A stretch of 64,000 nucleotides of DNA from Sesamum alatum (GCA_034509735.1 JACGWO010000011.1:20072979-20136978), one strand, 5' to 3'. Shown: positions 11,421-24,022, counted from the first letter of the stretch. The notes: generated by a model from the sequence alone, not told the origin. A program made the numbers and translations.

Positions 11421-11950
11421 GAACTTGTTCATTCTAATATATGTGAATAAATGGTGTTTTGACACATGGAGGAAATAGATATTTCATTACTTTTATAGAT
11501 GACCATTCACAGTTACATATGTGTATCTCATGAAACAGAAAGATGAAGCATTTAATAAATTTAGAACCTACAAAGCCATTGTTGAAAATAAAAAAGAAAG
11601 GAAATAAAACCTTTTTGATGTGATCAAGGAGGTGAATATTTTTCCCATGAATTTTCTTCATTTTGTGAAGAGAATGGTATTATACATTAATGCATTGCAC
11701 CGCATACTCCACAACAAAATGATTTGGCAGAAAGGAAAAATAAGATATTAGTTGACATGACTAATGCTATGCTACTAAATTCGAACTTGCCAAAAAATAT
11801 TTGGGGTGAAGTAATTTTAACTACGTGCCATGTAAATAACAAAATACCTTCTAAGGAATTAAAGGTATCACCATATGAGTTATAGAAAGGTAGAAAACCA
11901 AGTCCAAGTTATCTTAGAATTTGGGGTGTTTGGCTTTTTATAGGGTAACT
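11421..11950 (+). pseudogene. Copia integrase core pseudogene
   Basis: Broken segments read 'LLELVHSNIC' and 'GGNRYFITFIDDHSQ' (first catalytic Asp region), then 'SDQGGEYFSHEFSSF' (second Asp) and 'HTPQQNDLAERKN' (Glu of the D,D-35-E triad). The end is 'PYEL.KGRKPSPSYLRIWG'. Several stops and at least one frameshift interrupt it. The integrase would insert the element DNA into the host genome. Confidence 0.8.
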
Positions 11951-12399
11951 GAACCAAAAAGAAGAAAATAGGACCGAAAGCTTTAAGAAATGTCTTTGTA
12001 GGTTACACAAAAAGGTCTAAAGCTTATAGGCTCTTGGATTTAGATTCAAATGTTACAATTGGATCTAGAGATGCTGAATTTTTTGAAAAATAAATTTATA
12101 GGGGAGAAACCTACACTATCCACTGAATCACGAGAAGTAAGTTCAAACTCTAAACCTGAGATAAGAGAAAGATAACTGATGTTCCTAGTTAGTTAAGGAA
12201 AAGTCAAAGAGGTAGAATTTAAAAGAAAAGAGATCCAAACTTTATTTATTATATTGTTGAAGCAAATCGAGAAAGTTTACTTAACAAAATACCTATTCTT
12301 TTTAGTATCGAAAATGATCCTAAGCATTTTAATGAAGTAATATCTTCAAGAGATGCTGCATTTTGCAAAGAGGCAATCATGATGAATTGGATTCACTAT

Positions 12400-13380
12400 T
12401 AGGTAACAACATATAGGTTGTTACTAAATTACCTCCTAGCTCCAAGCCTATAGGATACTAATGGATATTTAAAAGAAAACATAATACTAATGGGTCTATT
12501 CATACTTTTAAAGCTAGGCTAGTTGCCGAAGGGTTTAGACAAAAAGACGACATTGACAATTTTGATACTTTTGCACCAGTGGCACGGATTATATCAATTC
12601 AAGTTTTACTTGATCTAGCATCTATTTATAAGTTGTATGTTCATCAAATAGATGTGAAAACTACATTTTTTAAATGGAAATTTGGAAGAAGAAGTTTACA
12701 TGGAGTAACCACAAGGTTTTGTTTTACATGGTAATAAGAAAAAAGTATGCAAGTTGCTTAAATCTCTTTATGGCTTAAAGCAAGCTCCAAAAAAATGGCA
12801 CGAAAATTTGATCATGTTGATTTGTCGTTCGGTTTCCAACATAATAGTGCGGATAAGTGTACTCATTCAAAGATTAATAATGAGTACGGTGTTGTCATTT
12901 GTTTATATGTGGATGGCATATTCATTGGCACTAATATGCATGGAATAGATGAAACAAAAAAAATACTTAGCCTCTCGGTTTGAAATGAAAGATTTAGGGG
13001 AAGTTGGTACTACTTTTGGTATCAAAATTGATAAACATAGTACGGGTTATGCTTTAAATTAGTCTCATTACATCGAGAAAATATTGAATAAATTCAAATA
13101 TTTATATATCAAAGAATATCGAACACCAGATGATGCTTCATCTAAATTATTTCGAAATGAAGGAAGAGCAGTAGCTCAACTTTAGTTCCCTAGTGCAATT
13201 GGCAATTTAATGTATGCAATGCATTGAGCTAGACCAAACATTGCATATGCAGTGTGTGTACTTTCTAGATTTACTCATAATCCAAATTCTGGGCATTGGA
13301 AAGGGGTTATATGGATACTTGGATATCTAAAAACAACACAAAATTTGGGGTTATATTATGATCAATTTCCTGAAATGTCA
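12400..13380 (+). pseudogene. Copia reverse transcriptase pseudogene (RVT_2)
   Basis: The domain can be followed as 'FKARLVAEGFRQKD', 'FDTFAPVARIISIQVLL', 'YVHQIDVKT.F', 'EEEVYME.PQGFVLHG', 'CKLLKSLYGLKQAPKKWHE', 'VICLYVDGIFIGT' (YVDD-type catalytic box, here YVDG) and 'FEMKDLGEV'. The second catalytic aspartate has changed. A frameshift near 12670-12690 and several in-frame stops after 13060 confirm decay. This is the diagnostic domain that makes the element copia. Confidence 0.85.
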
Positions 13381-13850
13381 TAAGGTTATTCTAATGCTAA
13401 TTAGATAACTAGTGTGAATAACACTAAATCTACCACTGGATGAATTTTTTACTCTTGAGTAGTATCATGGGCTTCTACAAAATAAACATGCATTACTCAT
13501 TACACTATGGAAGTAGAATTTGTTGCATTAGTAGCTATGGGCAAAGAAGCATAATGATTGTTGAGTTTATTGTTAAGATATAAAGTTGTGGCTACAACCG
13601 ATACCAACCACATCTTTGCATTGTGATAGTGAAGCAACAATGCCCAGAGCTCTCAGTAAAATGTATAATGGAAAGCTAGGCACATTGACCTAAGATATGC
13701 ATATGTACGGGAACTAATTACTGGAGATATTATTACTATAACTTTTATTAGATCACATAACAATTTAGCTGATTAATTAACTAAAGTACTAACAAGAATG
13801 TAGTTAGTAGTACTGCAACGAGACTATGGCTAAGGCCATTCTTATAATAA
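13381..13850 (+). pseudogene. Copia RNase H pseudogene and 3' end
   Basis: The stretch 'GYSNAN', 'KSTTG.IFYS', 'VVSWAST' and 'HYTMEVEFVALVAMGKEA', with several stops, matches the copia RNase H domain. Near 13695-13800 'YVRELITGDIITI.FIRSHNNLAD.LTK' is the conserved tail. The coding homology runs out before 13910, where a CACTA element begins. No 3' LTR was identified, so the element's full length is unknown. Confidence 0.75.
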
Positions 13851-13910
13851 AATCACTAGTAGTAGAAGCCCTACCATTAACTAGTGTAATCACTAGATAA
13901 ATGGTTTAAA

Positions 13911-16900
13911 CACTAAAAAAAAAATGCGGGAATTGGCGCAGTTTAGAACGATCATTCAAATTTCGGTCCAAAGTGGAATGATTACTGAAACTGTTGTGGA
14001 ATGGTAATCTGTTGCTGACGTCACTCTCGTATTCTTTGGAATCCAAACATATAGGAACAACACAACCATTCCTAGTTTTGTGCCAACCTATGTGTACCGA
14101 ATTGTAAATCTAGTACCGTTCCAACAAGGGAACGGATATATTTTGGCATTTCATTTGGAACCCATATATAGAACTTGGAGCGGTTATTTGACCTAAGAAC
14201 ATATCCGTTCCTACCTGTGTTCTAAAGACCGACACCAATTCGAATGTCTGGCTGACCACTCCAAAATGTAGTGCTAAATGAGATAGTTTTACACCTTATG
14301 TAAACAATGTAATGCAATGATCGTTCCTAATTGTGGGTCGTGTGAAAACGAAGTGGGAGTTCAAATGACCGTTCCAACATGTGTTACTATCAGGAATGGT
14401 CCGTGTACATAGTAGATTATGTATTCCGATTACCGTTCCAAATATGTTTCAAAGGCTATGTTTTAACGGATAGCTTACCTTTCGTGTTGTCGTTACTGAG
14501 ACTGTCCCTAATGCTAAAGCAACGGCTATATTTTAACGGATAGTTTAGGTATTCCAAAATACTATTTCCAATGCCCGTTCCAATATTTTTTTATATATAT
14601 GTCCCCTTCATTTTTTTCTTCTTACTCTTTGTTCAATTCATTTATTCTAACTCCCTCTCTTGAATTTTTATACGTAAAATCAAAAATATCAACAATCTCC
14701 GCTAAATTTGCATTGATCTTTAAAGGTATTTTGTTCAGGTAATAACTTGAAACCCTTTAACGGTTGTATATATATATATATATAAATTTGTTCTGCTTAT
14801 TTAATTACTATTGTGAATTACTTGTGTACGTAGGACTAATCATGTTAAGACAGTTGAGGAGATGCATATATGATTGAGACCTGCTGGGTGTGACGCCGGA
14901 GTTTGAGGATGGTATTACTACATTTCTAGAATGGGCCAAGTCTCAGCGTGCATATATGAATGGGGAAAAGATTAAGTGTTCGTGCTGAAAGTACAAAAAC
15001 AAATGGTTCAAAACACCGGAGGAGGTAAATTTTGATTTGTGTACGAAAGGGTTTTGCCGAAGTATTATAATTGGACTTCGCATGGTGAGGAGAGGGTGCA
15101 GGAATATTTTGATACATTGACGGCGCGCCCCTGTTCAGCAGCAACAAACGCCAGCCGTTCAGGAGGAGGGTAGTTCGCATTGCGGTGATGCGGCACAGAT
15201 GGATTGGGCGCAGAGGATGGTTTCCAATGCCACCGGGCCATCTTTCGGGTCTTCTTATAAACAGGAGGGTGTGCCTGATGATGGTACTCGGTATTGTCCT
15301 TCTAATATCGGGCCTAGTTCATATTACGGTGAGGGGCCTTATGATTATGTGCTTGGGTTGTCAAACTATTTTTTTGATATAGTTCATGCTGCCGACCAAC
15401 CGTTGTGGAACGGCTGCACTCAACCCCAGTTGGCGTCAATTGCTAGTTTGGTGAATATCAAAGCCGAAGGATGTTTTTTTGAGTAAACATAAGATCAATT
15501 GTGCCAGTGGGCTAATCATCTAATGCCCCGCAGTCACCCTTTCCCCTCTGATTATTACAGTACGAAGAAATTGATAAGCGACTTAGGTTTACCAGTTGAG
15601 AAGATTGATGAGTGTAAAAACGGGTGCATGTTGTATTGGAAGGATGACATTGATTTGAAATATTGCAATTTTTGTGGAGACGCTAGGTACAAGCCCACCA
15701 GGGACATAAATCCTAGACACAAGAAGTCTTCGTATGCTATTCTTAGGTACCTGCCGCTTACCCCTCAGCTGCAGAGGTTGTATGCGTCGGAGGCCATTGC
15801 TGAGCACATGACGTGGCATGCCAGCTATCAGACGGAGGATGGATCCATGTGTTATCCGTTTGATGCAGAGGCTTGGAAGCATTTCGATTGGACATATCCC
15901 GATTTTGTAGCTGAGTCCCGTAATGTTAGACTTGGGTTGTGCACGGATGAGTTTGCACCGCACGGGCAGTATGGTAAAACTTACTCATTTTGGCCCGTGA
16001 TACCTACACCGTACAATCTCCCACCGAGAATGTGCATGAAGTCTGAGTATTTGTTTGTAACGATTGTGATCCTTGGCCCATCCAATCCTAAACGTCTTAT
16101 CGATGTTTACCTGGAGCTGTTGATCGAGGAGTTGCAAAAGTTATGGCATGTGGGTGTACGTATGCACGACAATGTGACAAATCATGCATTCATGATGTGG
16201 GCCACATTGATATGGACAGTGAACGATCTACCCGCCTATGGGATGGTGTCTGGATGGAATACCGCCAGTGTTAGTGCAGATTGTATGGAGGACACACGGG
16301 CATTCTATTTGCAGTACAGTCGGAAGACATGCTATTTTGACTGCCACAGGCAGTTCCTCCCACCGGACCATCCTTACCGCAAGAACAAGAAAGCCTTCAC
16401 TAAAAAATCGAATGGAAAGGAAGGTTGCACGTTCGAGGCTGACTGGGGAGGAGATACGAACCTGTGTCAATGCTTTTAGTGTTGAAGTCGAACAACCGCT
16501 GAGTGAACCGGAAGGCTACGGTGTCGACTATAAGTGGACGAAGAAAAGTATCTTTTGGGAGCTTGAATACTAGGGGACGCATCTGATACGACACAATCTT
16601 GATTTCATGCATATTGAGAAGAATATGTTCGACAATATATTCAATACTGTGTGGAACATAAAGGGCAAAACGTAGGACAATTTGAATGTACGGAAGGATC
16701 TAAAGATCATATGTAAACTAAAAAGAATTTAATTAATAACTATTTTAGGAACGGTCTTTTGCTCGGTCACGGAATGCTAAAAATATTGAAGTCACAATTC
16801 TAGAAAAGGATTGCTGAAATATGCCAACCGTTCCTACAACCGTACAAAATGACCATTCTAAATAATGGACCAACCGTTCCTAAGTTTAGCCCAAGTGCAA

Positions 16901-17464
16901 TGACTACATATCATCGTTGGTGTTCCAAATCGAATTCCCGTTATCGTGCTAACTGTGCATTCCAAATAAAGATCAGAATCGTTCCAACGTTCAGTACAAA
17001 GTCAGGTTCAAGGAGAGTTCCATATACCGTTCCAAAATCTATCACCCAGATTAAAAGGAAACCATTCCAATGTTTATTCCAAAATCAATGGAAAAATACA
17101 GCTCCCATATGTTAAGTTTGATACAAATAGACTTCCAACGACCATCCCAAATTATGTCAATCACATACCATGTGACCGTTCCAAATATTAACCGAGTGTT
17201 CCAAATACACAAATTATATATTCATAGACACAAAGCTAATCAAGAATGGTTTTTAGCTTGTGAGTCAAAAACAGTTCCAAAATAGGAACGGTCTAGTTGT
17301 AACCATTCCTAAATATTATGAACGACGTCAGTTTCAATGGAATATGTACCGTTCCATGACCATTCCAAAAGTCGGTCTAAGTTCATCCAGTGAGCTTTTA
17401 CCCATTCCAAATGAAAAATAAAACGTGCTTATGCCCGTTGCAATTCCCGCATTTTGTTTTAGTG
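13911..17464 (+). mobile_element. CACTA (En/Spm) transposon with both termini and AAA target duplication
   Basis: The left terminus CACTAAAAAAAAAATGCGGG and the reverse complement of the right terminus (CACTAAAACAAAATGCGGG) are terminal inverted repeats continuing into 'aattg'. AAA lies on both sides (13908-13910 and 17465-17467), the 3 bp duplication typical of CACTA. The subterminal regions (13935-14580 and 16740-17450) are full of short 'accgttcc/ggaacggt' motifs in both orientations, the usual transposase-binding arrays. It encodes a broken TNP2-like transposase lacking its C-terminal half, and no TNPA-like gene. At 3.55 kb it is an internally deleted, non-autonomous copy. Confidence 0.92.
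14885..16720 (+). pseudogene. TNP2-like CACTA transposase pseudogene
   Basis: Order of parts: a transposase-associated domain at 14889-15120 ('TPEFEDGITTFLEWAKSQRA', 'NGEKIKCSC', 'TPEEVNFDLCTKGF') with a stop and a frameshift; a linker at 15199-15484; and the Transposase_21 domain, mostly open from 15499 to 16479. The latter has the zinc-binding segment 'CKNGCMLYW...YCNFCGDARY' and the family signatures 'MTWHASYQTEDGSMCYP', 'DEFAPHGQYGKTYSFWPV' and 'GPSNPKRLIDVYLELLIEEL'. A frameshift near 16400 moves to the frame with 'RLTGEEI' and 'YKWTKKSIFWELEY', and homology ends at 'RKDLKIIC' near 16715. The downstream DUF4218/DUF4216 region seen in the copy at 54197-60590 is missing. The intact protein would bind the element ends and catalyse excision. 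Confidence 0.88.
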
Positions 17465-17659
17465 AAAGGGTAATAACAAGATGGATTTCTAAGTGTTGAA
17501 CATTGGAGGATGAGTAAAAGACTTTGAATGAAGTAAATATATCTATATATATATATATATGGATATTTAAGAACTTGACCTAAGTGAACATAAGAGTGGT
17601 ACCGCTTCTAATAAAACATGGATTTGTTTTATAAATGTTCATCTAGAATGGAGCGCAAG
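17465..17659 (+). other. Probable 3' non-coding tail of the interrupted copia element
   Basis: This DNA follows the CACTA right end and its AAA duplication, so before insertion it was continuous with 13910. It contains an (AT)n run and no clear LTR. Confidence 0.35.
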
Positions 17660-18175
17660 GCCATTTAAATACTCTATGTTGTTGATTGACGCATCAACAC
17701 ATTTATCACATGTAAGCTTGTTGTCGACAGAATGTTGTATTTGCAAGACTTCTAGCTTAAATTATTAAATTGATAGTTCATTTTCCTGATTAGCCCATTA
17801 AAAATATCAGGTTAGATAATGCAAGAGAATTTACTTCTAAATCCTTTATTGATTATTGTCAATCAATTGGGATAAGTATGGAGAGTTGCTCATGTACATA
17901 CTCTAGACGGTCTAGCAGAGTCATTAATTAAGCAATTATATCTAATAGCTAGACCCTTGCTGATGAGGTCAAGATTGCCTTCATCGGGCAAGGAGACATG
18001 CAATTTTGTATGCAGCGGGTTTAGTTCGACTTAGACCCAACGCTTACTATAAATTTTCTACATTACAATTGGTATCCGAAAGATAACCAAATATTTTTCA
18101 TTTAAAAGATTTTAGTTGTGCGGTGTATGTCCTGATACCTCCTCCTCAATGGACCACAAAACGAGTGATAAATAA
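17660..18175 (+). pseudogene. Integrase fragment of a second Ty1/copia element
   Basis: Reading across frames gives 'MLLIDASTH.SHV.LLST' (first catalytic Asp region), 'IRLDNAREFTSKSFIDYCQSIG' split over stops (second Asp), 'HVHTLDGLAESLIKQL' (Glu region), 'LIARPLLMR' and 'CAVYVLIPPPQWT'. These signatures differ from the integrase at 11421-11950, so this belongs to a different copia lineage. It ends near 18175, shortly before the LARD-like element. Frame changes and stops are frequent. Confidence 0.75.
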
Positions 18176-18292
18176 GATTACTAGAAGAAATATAGCTCTA
18201 ACTATGGTTAATTATCATGGTTAAAGGTAAAAAATTATTGTGCATATATATTAATTAATAATGGTTGCGTAACGACTATTAGCCGTTGTCTC

Positions 18293-19077
18293 TGTTGATA
18301 TCAAAATTTTGGAATAAATTACCAATTAAAAGCTCAAAAAGAAATTGGCTAATAATTGAGTTTCAAAGCAAAGTCCATAATAAATTTGGGCTTTAAATGT
18401 ATTGAAAACAAATTCGCATAGGTGTCCATACTAAAATTTGGGGCTTACGCACGTTGATGAATAGATCCAATGTAAAAGTACAAAATTATTCTTTTATTTT
18501 GGATTGGATGGTTTGGGCCAAAAACATGTCAAGAGGAGTCCATCAGAAAGCTGATCAAAGTCAAAATCCACGAGGTTCAAGCCCAACAGGCGTGAGCCCA
18601 AGCTAATGTGGCCCTGCTCATGCCCATAAATAAGGGCCTCCACCACACCACAAGAGAGGGAGGACATTCTACATTGTAGACAACAGGGGGAGAACATTCA
18701 ACACAAGAGAAGAGGAGTGACAACACAAGTCACTCCGTACAACACACGAAATCCAAAGGGACCCAAGTCCAAAAGCTCTCTACCACGATAAAGATCTACG
18801 ACCACGAAGGTTCCACGTTTTCCTTGGCATCAAATCCATCGAGTCTTGATACCAAACTTCAAGGTGACACGTAGTTTTCTCCACAAATTCGGAGGAGATT
18901 ACACACATCAACATCCAAGAACAAGCATCAACCCTTGGACCGATTTTTGGAGAGAGAATTAGGAAAAAATTATCTACAGAGATTGTAACACGCTTGTGAT
19001 TTAAACTAATAATACTTTTTGTCAATATTTTTCATGTCTTGTAATTATTTTTGCAGACATGAAATTTAGTGTGAACA
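18293..19077 (+). repeat. 5' LTR of the LARD-like element
   Basis: It begins TGTTGATATCAAAATTTTGG and ends GTGAACA, and aligns along its length with 22279-23061. Near 18605-18625 'gcccataaataagggcctcc' looks like the TATA-box region, with transcription expected shortly downstream. Confidence 0.92.
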
Positions 19078-19101
19078 AATTTCTAGCACGCCTAGTGGGA
19101 C
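19078..19101 (+). other. Primer-binding-site-like sequence
   Basis: 'aatttctagcacgcctagtg' followed by 'ggac' abuts the 5' LTR. It resembles the 'TGGCACGCC.AGTGGGAC' primer site found in several plant LARD/gypsy elements. The tRNA identity was not assigned. Confidence 0.6.
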
Positions 19102-22100
19102 GATCTCTGTTTCTCATCCTTTCCTCCTATATCAAAGTTCAAGTCATCACCTCCAAACACTCAATGGCATCAAAGAAGGATCAAGGCTCCATCAATGCCA
19201 CTACTGCCGGTCAAACCTCTTGGCGAAATCAGGGTATGACTTTTCTGCTCCATCTCGACTTAGCAAGTCAAATCCCGAGTTGACTAGTGAAAAGATCCAT
19301 GGACTGACTGAAGCGCAACATGTGTTTAGAAGTCAACACTTTCGTGTTAATTAACCACACACTGACTTAGGCTTTTCTCCAGACGGACTTGTAAGCAATT
19401 GCCTAGGAGATGGTTATACGCGACAGCTAAAGAAAAGAAGTCAACATGACTTAGCAAACAAGCTGAAAGAGAATAGCAAAAGTCAAACACTTCATCTATC
19501 TCAGTCCCGGGAGAGTAAGACGTTATCCCTGCTCATCCCTAAACGATGCATTGCCAGACGATCGCATGATTGAAAAGGCACTCGAAACAAAATAGGACGA
19601 AAAAAGCATCAAGCTTCGTCCATCCAACCACGTCAGTGTTAATGAAGACTCTGACTTGGAGAACTCCAAAAATGATATTGAAGACGCTCCCAAGCACAAC
19701 TTGAAAATGGAGAACATGAAACCTCCATCATCACAAATTAAAGATACGACATCGACCTCACAAATGACAAATTTATGAAGAAGTTGCTCAACAATGCACG
19801 TGCCTAAACTGCATGTTACTCCTGGCCCGCATGAGTATAAACTCTGTACGGCATCTGTCCTGTTAAAAAAAAAAGACGAAGAAGAAAAAAGAAGTAAAGA
19901 AAATTCAAATTTCTTTGAACTACATTTTGACTTGATCCATTCACAAGGTATGTAGGGAGGTTGGGTATATTTTCCTAAGCTCAATCATCTTCAAACAAGT
20001 TCGTTGATGTTTTAAGCAAGACTTCTACTCCACAAAGAAAACATAAGAAAAATGCATTCCAGCGGTGTCGAGCATATAAGCCATGATGTGCATGCTAAGT
20101 TGTGCTCTTTTTGGGAAGAAATCAGGTAAAAAATGACAAGACAAAGTCAAACATATCTTGGCCATGTTCAAGAACATGGTCGTTTTGAAAGGGAAAAGCA
20201 AAACAAGCCCTAGGAGGTCCGAAAGCACGACCATGTCGCAAAAAATGAGTTTCGCCAACAACAACCCTAGAGGAACACACCCTGGCCGTGTTCTCTAACA
20301 TGGTCGTGTTTCTCTCGACCATGTTAAAAAATCGAGAAGAGGACAATGTAGAGATTGGTCGATTTTGTCTCCAAAGTAAACAAATTTTGAAGTTCCGATT
20401 AATCTTAGATGCACATTGCAATTGTTCGTATCATGGTCAATATCAATGAGAAAAGAATGCTCCAAAAATATGCAAACTGAATTTTGAGAAATAACATTCT
20501 TTTGCTCAAGTATTCTGTTACATCAAATGAAGAAAAATGAGCAACAATAAAAGAAAATGGAGAAGATTCGTAAAGATTCAAGCAAACAAGTTAAATTTGC
20601 TAAATCTCTCTTTGAATCTTCAAGAAACGCTGCCATCATCTTCAAAGCCTTGGACGCAACTCTAGATAAATACGAGGTTAAACGTTAAAGCATCAAAGTC
20701 TTCTTCCTCTTGAAATTGAACAAACTCTCTTTGGCTTCTTGGCGGGGGTCTTCTCGTTCAAGTAGGGACGACTTCTCATCAAGTGCTTCACAGCTTGGGG
20801 TCAATTAAAAATGTCAACAAGCGGGAGTGGTCAAGGTCGTTCAAGTACCGAAAAGTGGCTTTCGCTCAAGAAATACATGAAGAAGGTGTTGTATGAACTG
20901 AAGGCCAACCAAATCGAAGGTTAGCACGCAATCTAAATCCATGGGAAGTCGGTGGTGTGCTAAAAGTAAATACTCACGACTTCATGGCCTGGAGGCTTAC
21001 AAGCACCATCACCTAGCAACTCCTTCAAAGAAAGAGTGACCTCGTCATTGAACCCCCACGTACAAGCAGCTGCGAATATGCAACATTGTCTAACAACTTC
21101 TCTGACAATAGAATCCAACATGTCGCGGGAACGCGTGAATGGTGGCATGAATCTCAATCTTGTGAAGGATGCTTGCATGATGGCCTAGTGTGTCTTCTGT
21201 GAAAAAGAGAGGTCTTGCAGAACTTGGACGGTGGAATTCTCCATGAGAGCGTTGATGATGCAGTGATGACCCAAAAGTGCAAACTCAACATCGGCTTCAA
21301 CGTTATGAAGAGAGGGATTATCCATAAATACTTTGGATTGAAAAGAAGCATTCGCGTGGGAGCCAAGCGCCTCTCTCGTCGTCTCTTCGGAACACTAAAG
21401 GATGTGCATGACTTGTGGAAAGATTGAATCTTGGATGGTGGGACGATATCGGCCGGCCATGGACGTACAAAGTGGCGCCTTGGACCTCGTGGTTGTCCTT
21501 GCCACTTCAAATGCTGATACGTGGAAATGGCTCACTGAAATCGTCAAAGCCCATCCCTGCCAAGCAAGAATATTTACACGAGGAAAAAAGAAGTCAAAAT
21601 CATGAAGATAAATACATATGTCTATGTGTGCTTGAAAATATTCATAAAAGTCAAGAACTCCTCTCATTGACAAACTCCCGAACAAGTGGCACGCGAAATC
21701 CATGGCACCTGTGGGAGAAAATAGAGAAGCCGTGTTAACAAATTCATGGCAAAACGGCAAGAGCCCGAAGCATTCACCATATTGAAACAAAAAAAAAACG
21801 ACCAACATCCCTTCCATTTGATGTTAGATAAGAGTATTCGAGGAGCATTATTTATAATGGTCATTCAAGATTGAAGTTTGGAAATTTCCATTGAAGCATG
21901 TGAGGAAAAAACAATCAAAAGAAAATTAACATTAAGTTGTTAAGGAAAGTAATTGCATGCAAAAGGAACAAAAGTTTGTTGCTTCTGCAAAAAAAAGAAA
22001 AGGGGGAACTTCTGCAGTTGATTGCAATTTTCCGTCCAAGGGCGGAGTCTAGCGGAGATGTGCTGGTGAGCCCATTCAAGCAAAAGTCCAAGACTCGAAA

Positions 22101-22264
22101 TGAATTGTATAGTGTGGTGATGCCAAATGTAAAGGTCCATGTGGATTGGTGGCTTGAGTAATTTGAGTCCTTCTTTCATGTAAGCCCACAAATTTGAAAA
22201 AAAAATAATCAAATACTTCAAGTTACGACTCCGATAATAGCTGGCATGTTTTTCCTTGATCCTT
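19102..22264 (+). other. Non-coding interior of the LARD-like element
   Basis: The longest open frames (for example 21394-21817 on minus, 19523-19984 on minus) have no recognisable domain and conflict with each other. No retroviral motif is visible on either strand. Confidence 0.6.
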
Positions 22265-22278
22265 GAAGTGGGGGCATC
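22265..22278 (+). other. Polypurine tract of the LARD-like element
   Basis: 'gaagtgggggcatc' lies immediately before the 3' LTR, where plus-strand DNA synthesis would be primed. Confidence 0.7.
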
Positions 22279-23061
22279 TGTTGACGCCAAAATTGTAGAA
22301 TAAATTACCAATTAAAAGCCCAAAATAAATTGACTAATAATTAGGTTCCAAAGCGAGTCCATAATTAATTTAGGTCTTAAATGTATTGAAATCAAATTCA
22401 TAGAGGTGTCCATACTAAATTTGGGCCTTACGCATGTAGATGGATTGATTCAAGATAAAAGTACAAAATTATTCTTTTATTTTGGATTAGCTGGTTTGGG
22501 CCGAAAACATGTCAAGAAGAGTCCATCAGAAAGTTGATCAAAGTCAAAGCCCACGGTATTCAAGCCCAACAGGCGTCAGCCCAAGCTAATGTATCCCTAT
22601 TCATGCCTATAAATAAAGGCCTCCACCACAACACAAGGGATGGAGGACAGTCTACATTGAAGACAACAAGGGGAGAACATTCAACACAAGACAAGATGAG
22701 AGACAACACAAGTCACTCTATAGAACACACGAAATTCAAAGGGACCCAAGTCCAAAAGCTCTCTGCTATGACGAAGATCCAATACCACGAAGGTTCCACC
22801 TCGTCCTTGGCATCAAATCCATCAAGCCATGATACCAAATTTCAAGATGACACATAGTTTTCTCCACAAATTCAGTGGATATTATACATCAATATCCAAG
22901 AACAAGCGTCAGTTCTTGGATCAACATTCAAAGAGAAGAATTAGGGGAAAACCATCCACAAAGACTGTAACACTCTTTTGATTTAAACTAATAAAGTACT
23001 TTTTGTCCTTATTTTTCATGTCTTGTAATTATTTTTGCAGACACAAAATGTTGTCTGAACA
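22279..23061 (+). repeat. 3' LTR of the LARD-like element
   Basis: It begins TGTTGACGCCAAAATTGTAG and ends GTCTGAACA. It aligns throughout with the 5' LTR with scattered substitutions, so the insertion is not recent. Confidence 0.92.
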
Positions 23062-23178
23062 GTCTGTGCAAGCGAGTCCAAAATACTTGCTACAACAAAA
23101 ATTTGTGGCTAATATTTTGGTCATAGGTAAAATCATAGCGGCGTTACATGGCCAAAATTTAAATTTGCACATTGATTT

Positions 23179-23548
23179 TGATATGGGTCTTTCCCTGGGG
23201 GCCCACAGGATGCCCAGATGAGAAGAACCAAGGAGGGATATCAGAATTTAGACCCACCCAGGCCCACTAGCACATAAGTCAGGACAAAATGGTGGATGAG
23301 CGACATGTGGGGGGATCTCAGACAAGCCGGAGGTCATCCGTACAATAGGTCAATGGGTATAAATACCCAGTATTTATTAAGGTCAAGCATCTTATCTTAC
23401 TTGTATTAACTTCTTTCAACTTATCCCTTCAATCTTACAGACCCTATCTAACTTGATTATCGGAGTGCTTATGCTAGGGAACCCCCCGACTTGGTTATTC
23501 CCCTGTGCAGATTTCGAGCTCATTTCTTGCTACCTAGGACTTGAGACA
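23179..23548 (+). mobile_element. Probable solo LTR of a Ty3/gypsy element
   Basis: The stretch runs TGATATGGGTC...GAGACA. It has a TATA-like 'gggtataaatacccag' near 23357 and a gypsy-LTR-like 3' part ('ctaacttgattatcggagtgc', 'agggaaccccccgacttgg', 'tgtgcagattt'). No partner LTR or target duplication was found, so the limits are approximate. Confidence 0.5.
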
Positions 23549-23652
23549 TGACCTTCAAAGTACGACATTCGTGGATTATGTACATAAAATTTATTTGACC
23601 ATGATGGATAATATTGATTTACTACACTTTTAAGCCGTAGTGTTTTATAATG

Positions 23653-23985
23653 GGTTAAATGCAATTTACCCCCCTGTGTTAAGGAAAATGAGCAATTTAT
23701 CCCCTGTAAAAAATAATGCAACAATTTACCCCCCTGTGTTATCAAAAATAAAGCAAAACACCCCCTGAGGCGGTTAGTGAATAACACACGTTATTTTCTT
23801 TTTTTTAATTTATTTTTTATTATAATCTAAGATAAAAATTATGCCTTTGTTTAAGAGCCGTTGGATCTTGATCAATCTAAGGTCCAAATTTAACAATAAA
23901 TCAACGGTGTAGATTTTATCTAATTCGCATCAATGATTGAAATTTAAATAAATAATAAAAATTATATAATTTACTTATATATATT

Positions 23986-24022
<37 letters not shown>

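Larger units (their letters stand above)
18293..23061 (+). mobile_element. LARD-like LTR retrotransposon without pol
   Basis: Two LTRs in direct orientation (785 and 783 bp) enclose about 3.2 kb. GTCTC (18288-18292) and GTCTG (23062-23066) flank it, a 5 bp target duplication with one change. A primer-binding-like site follows the 5' LTR and a purine tract precedes the 3' LTR. No gag, protease, reverse transcriptase or integrase motif was found in the interior; open frames there are short and unrecognised. This fits a large retrotransposon derivative mobilised in trans. It lies downstream of the second copia fragment. Confidence 0.88.

Noticed and set aside
15589..15963. Minus-strand open frame opposite the TNP2 transposase
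   Set aside because: Antisense shadow of the Transposase_21 coding region.
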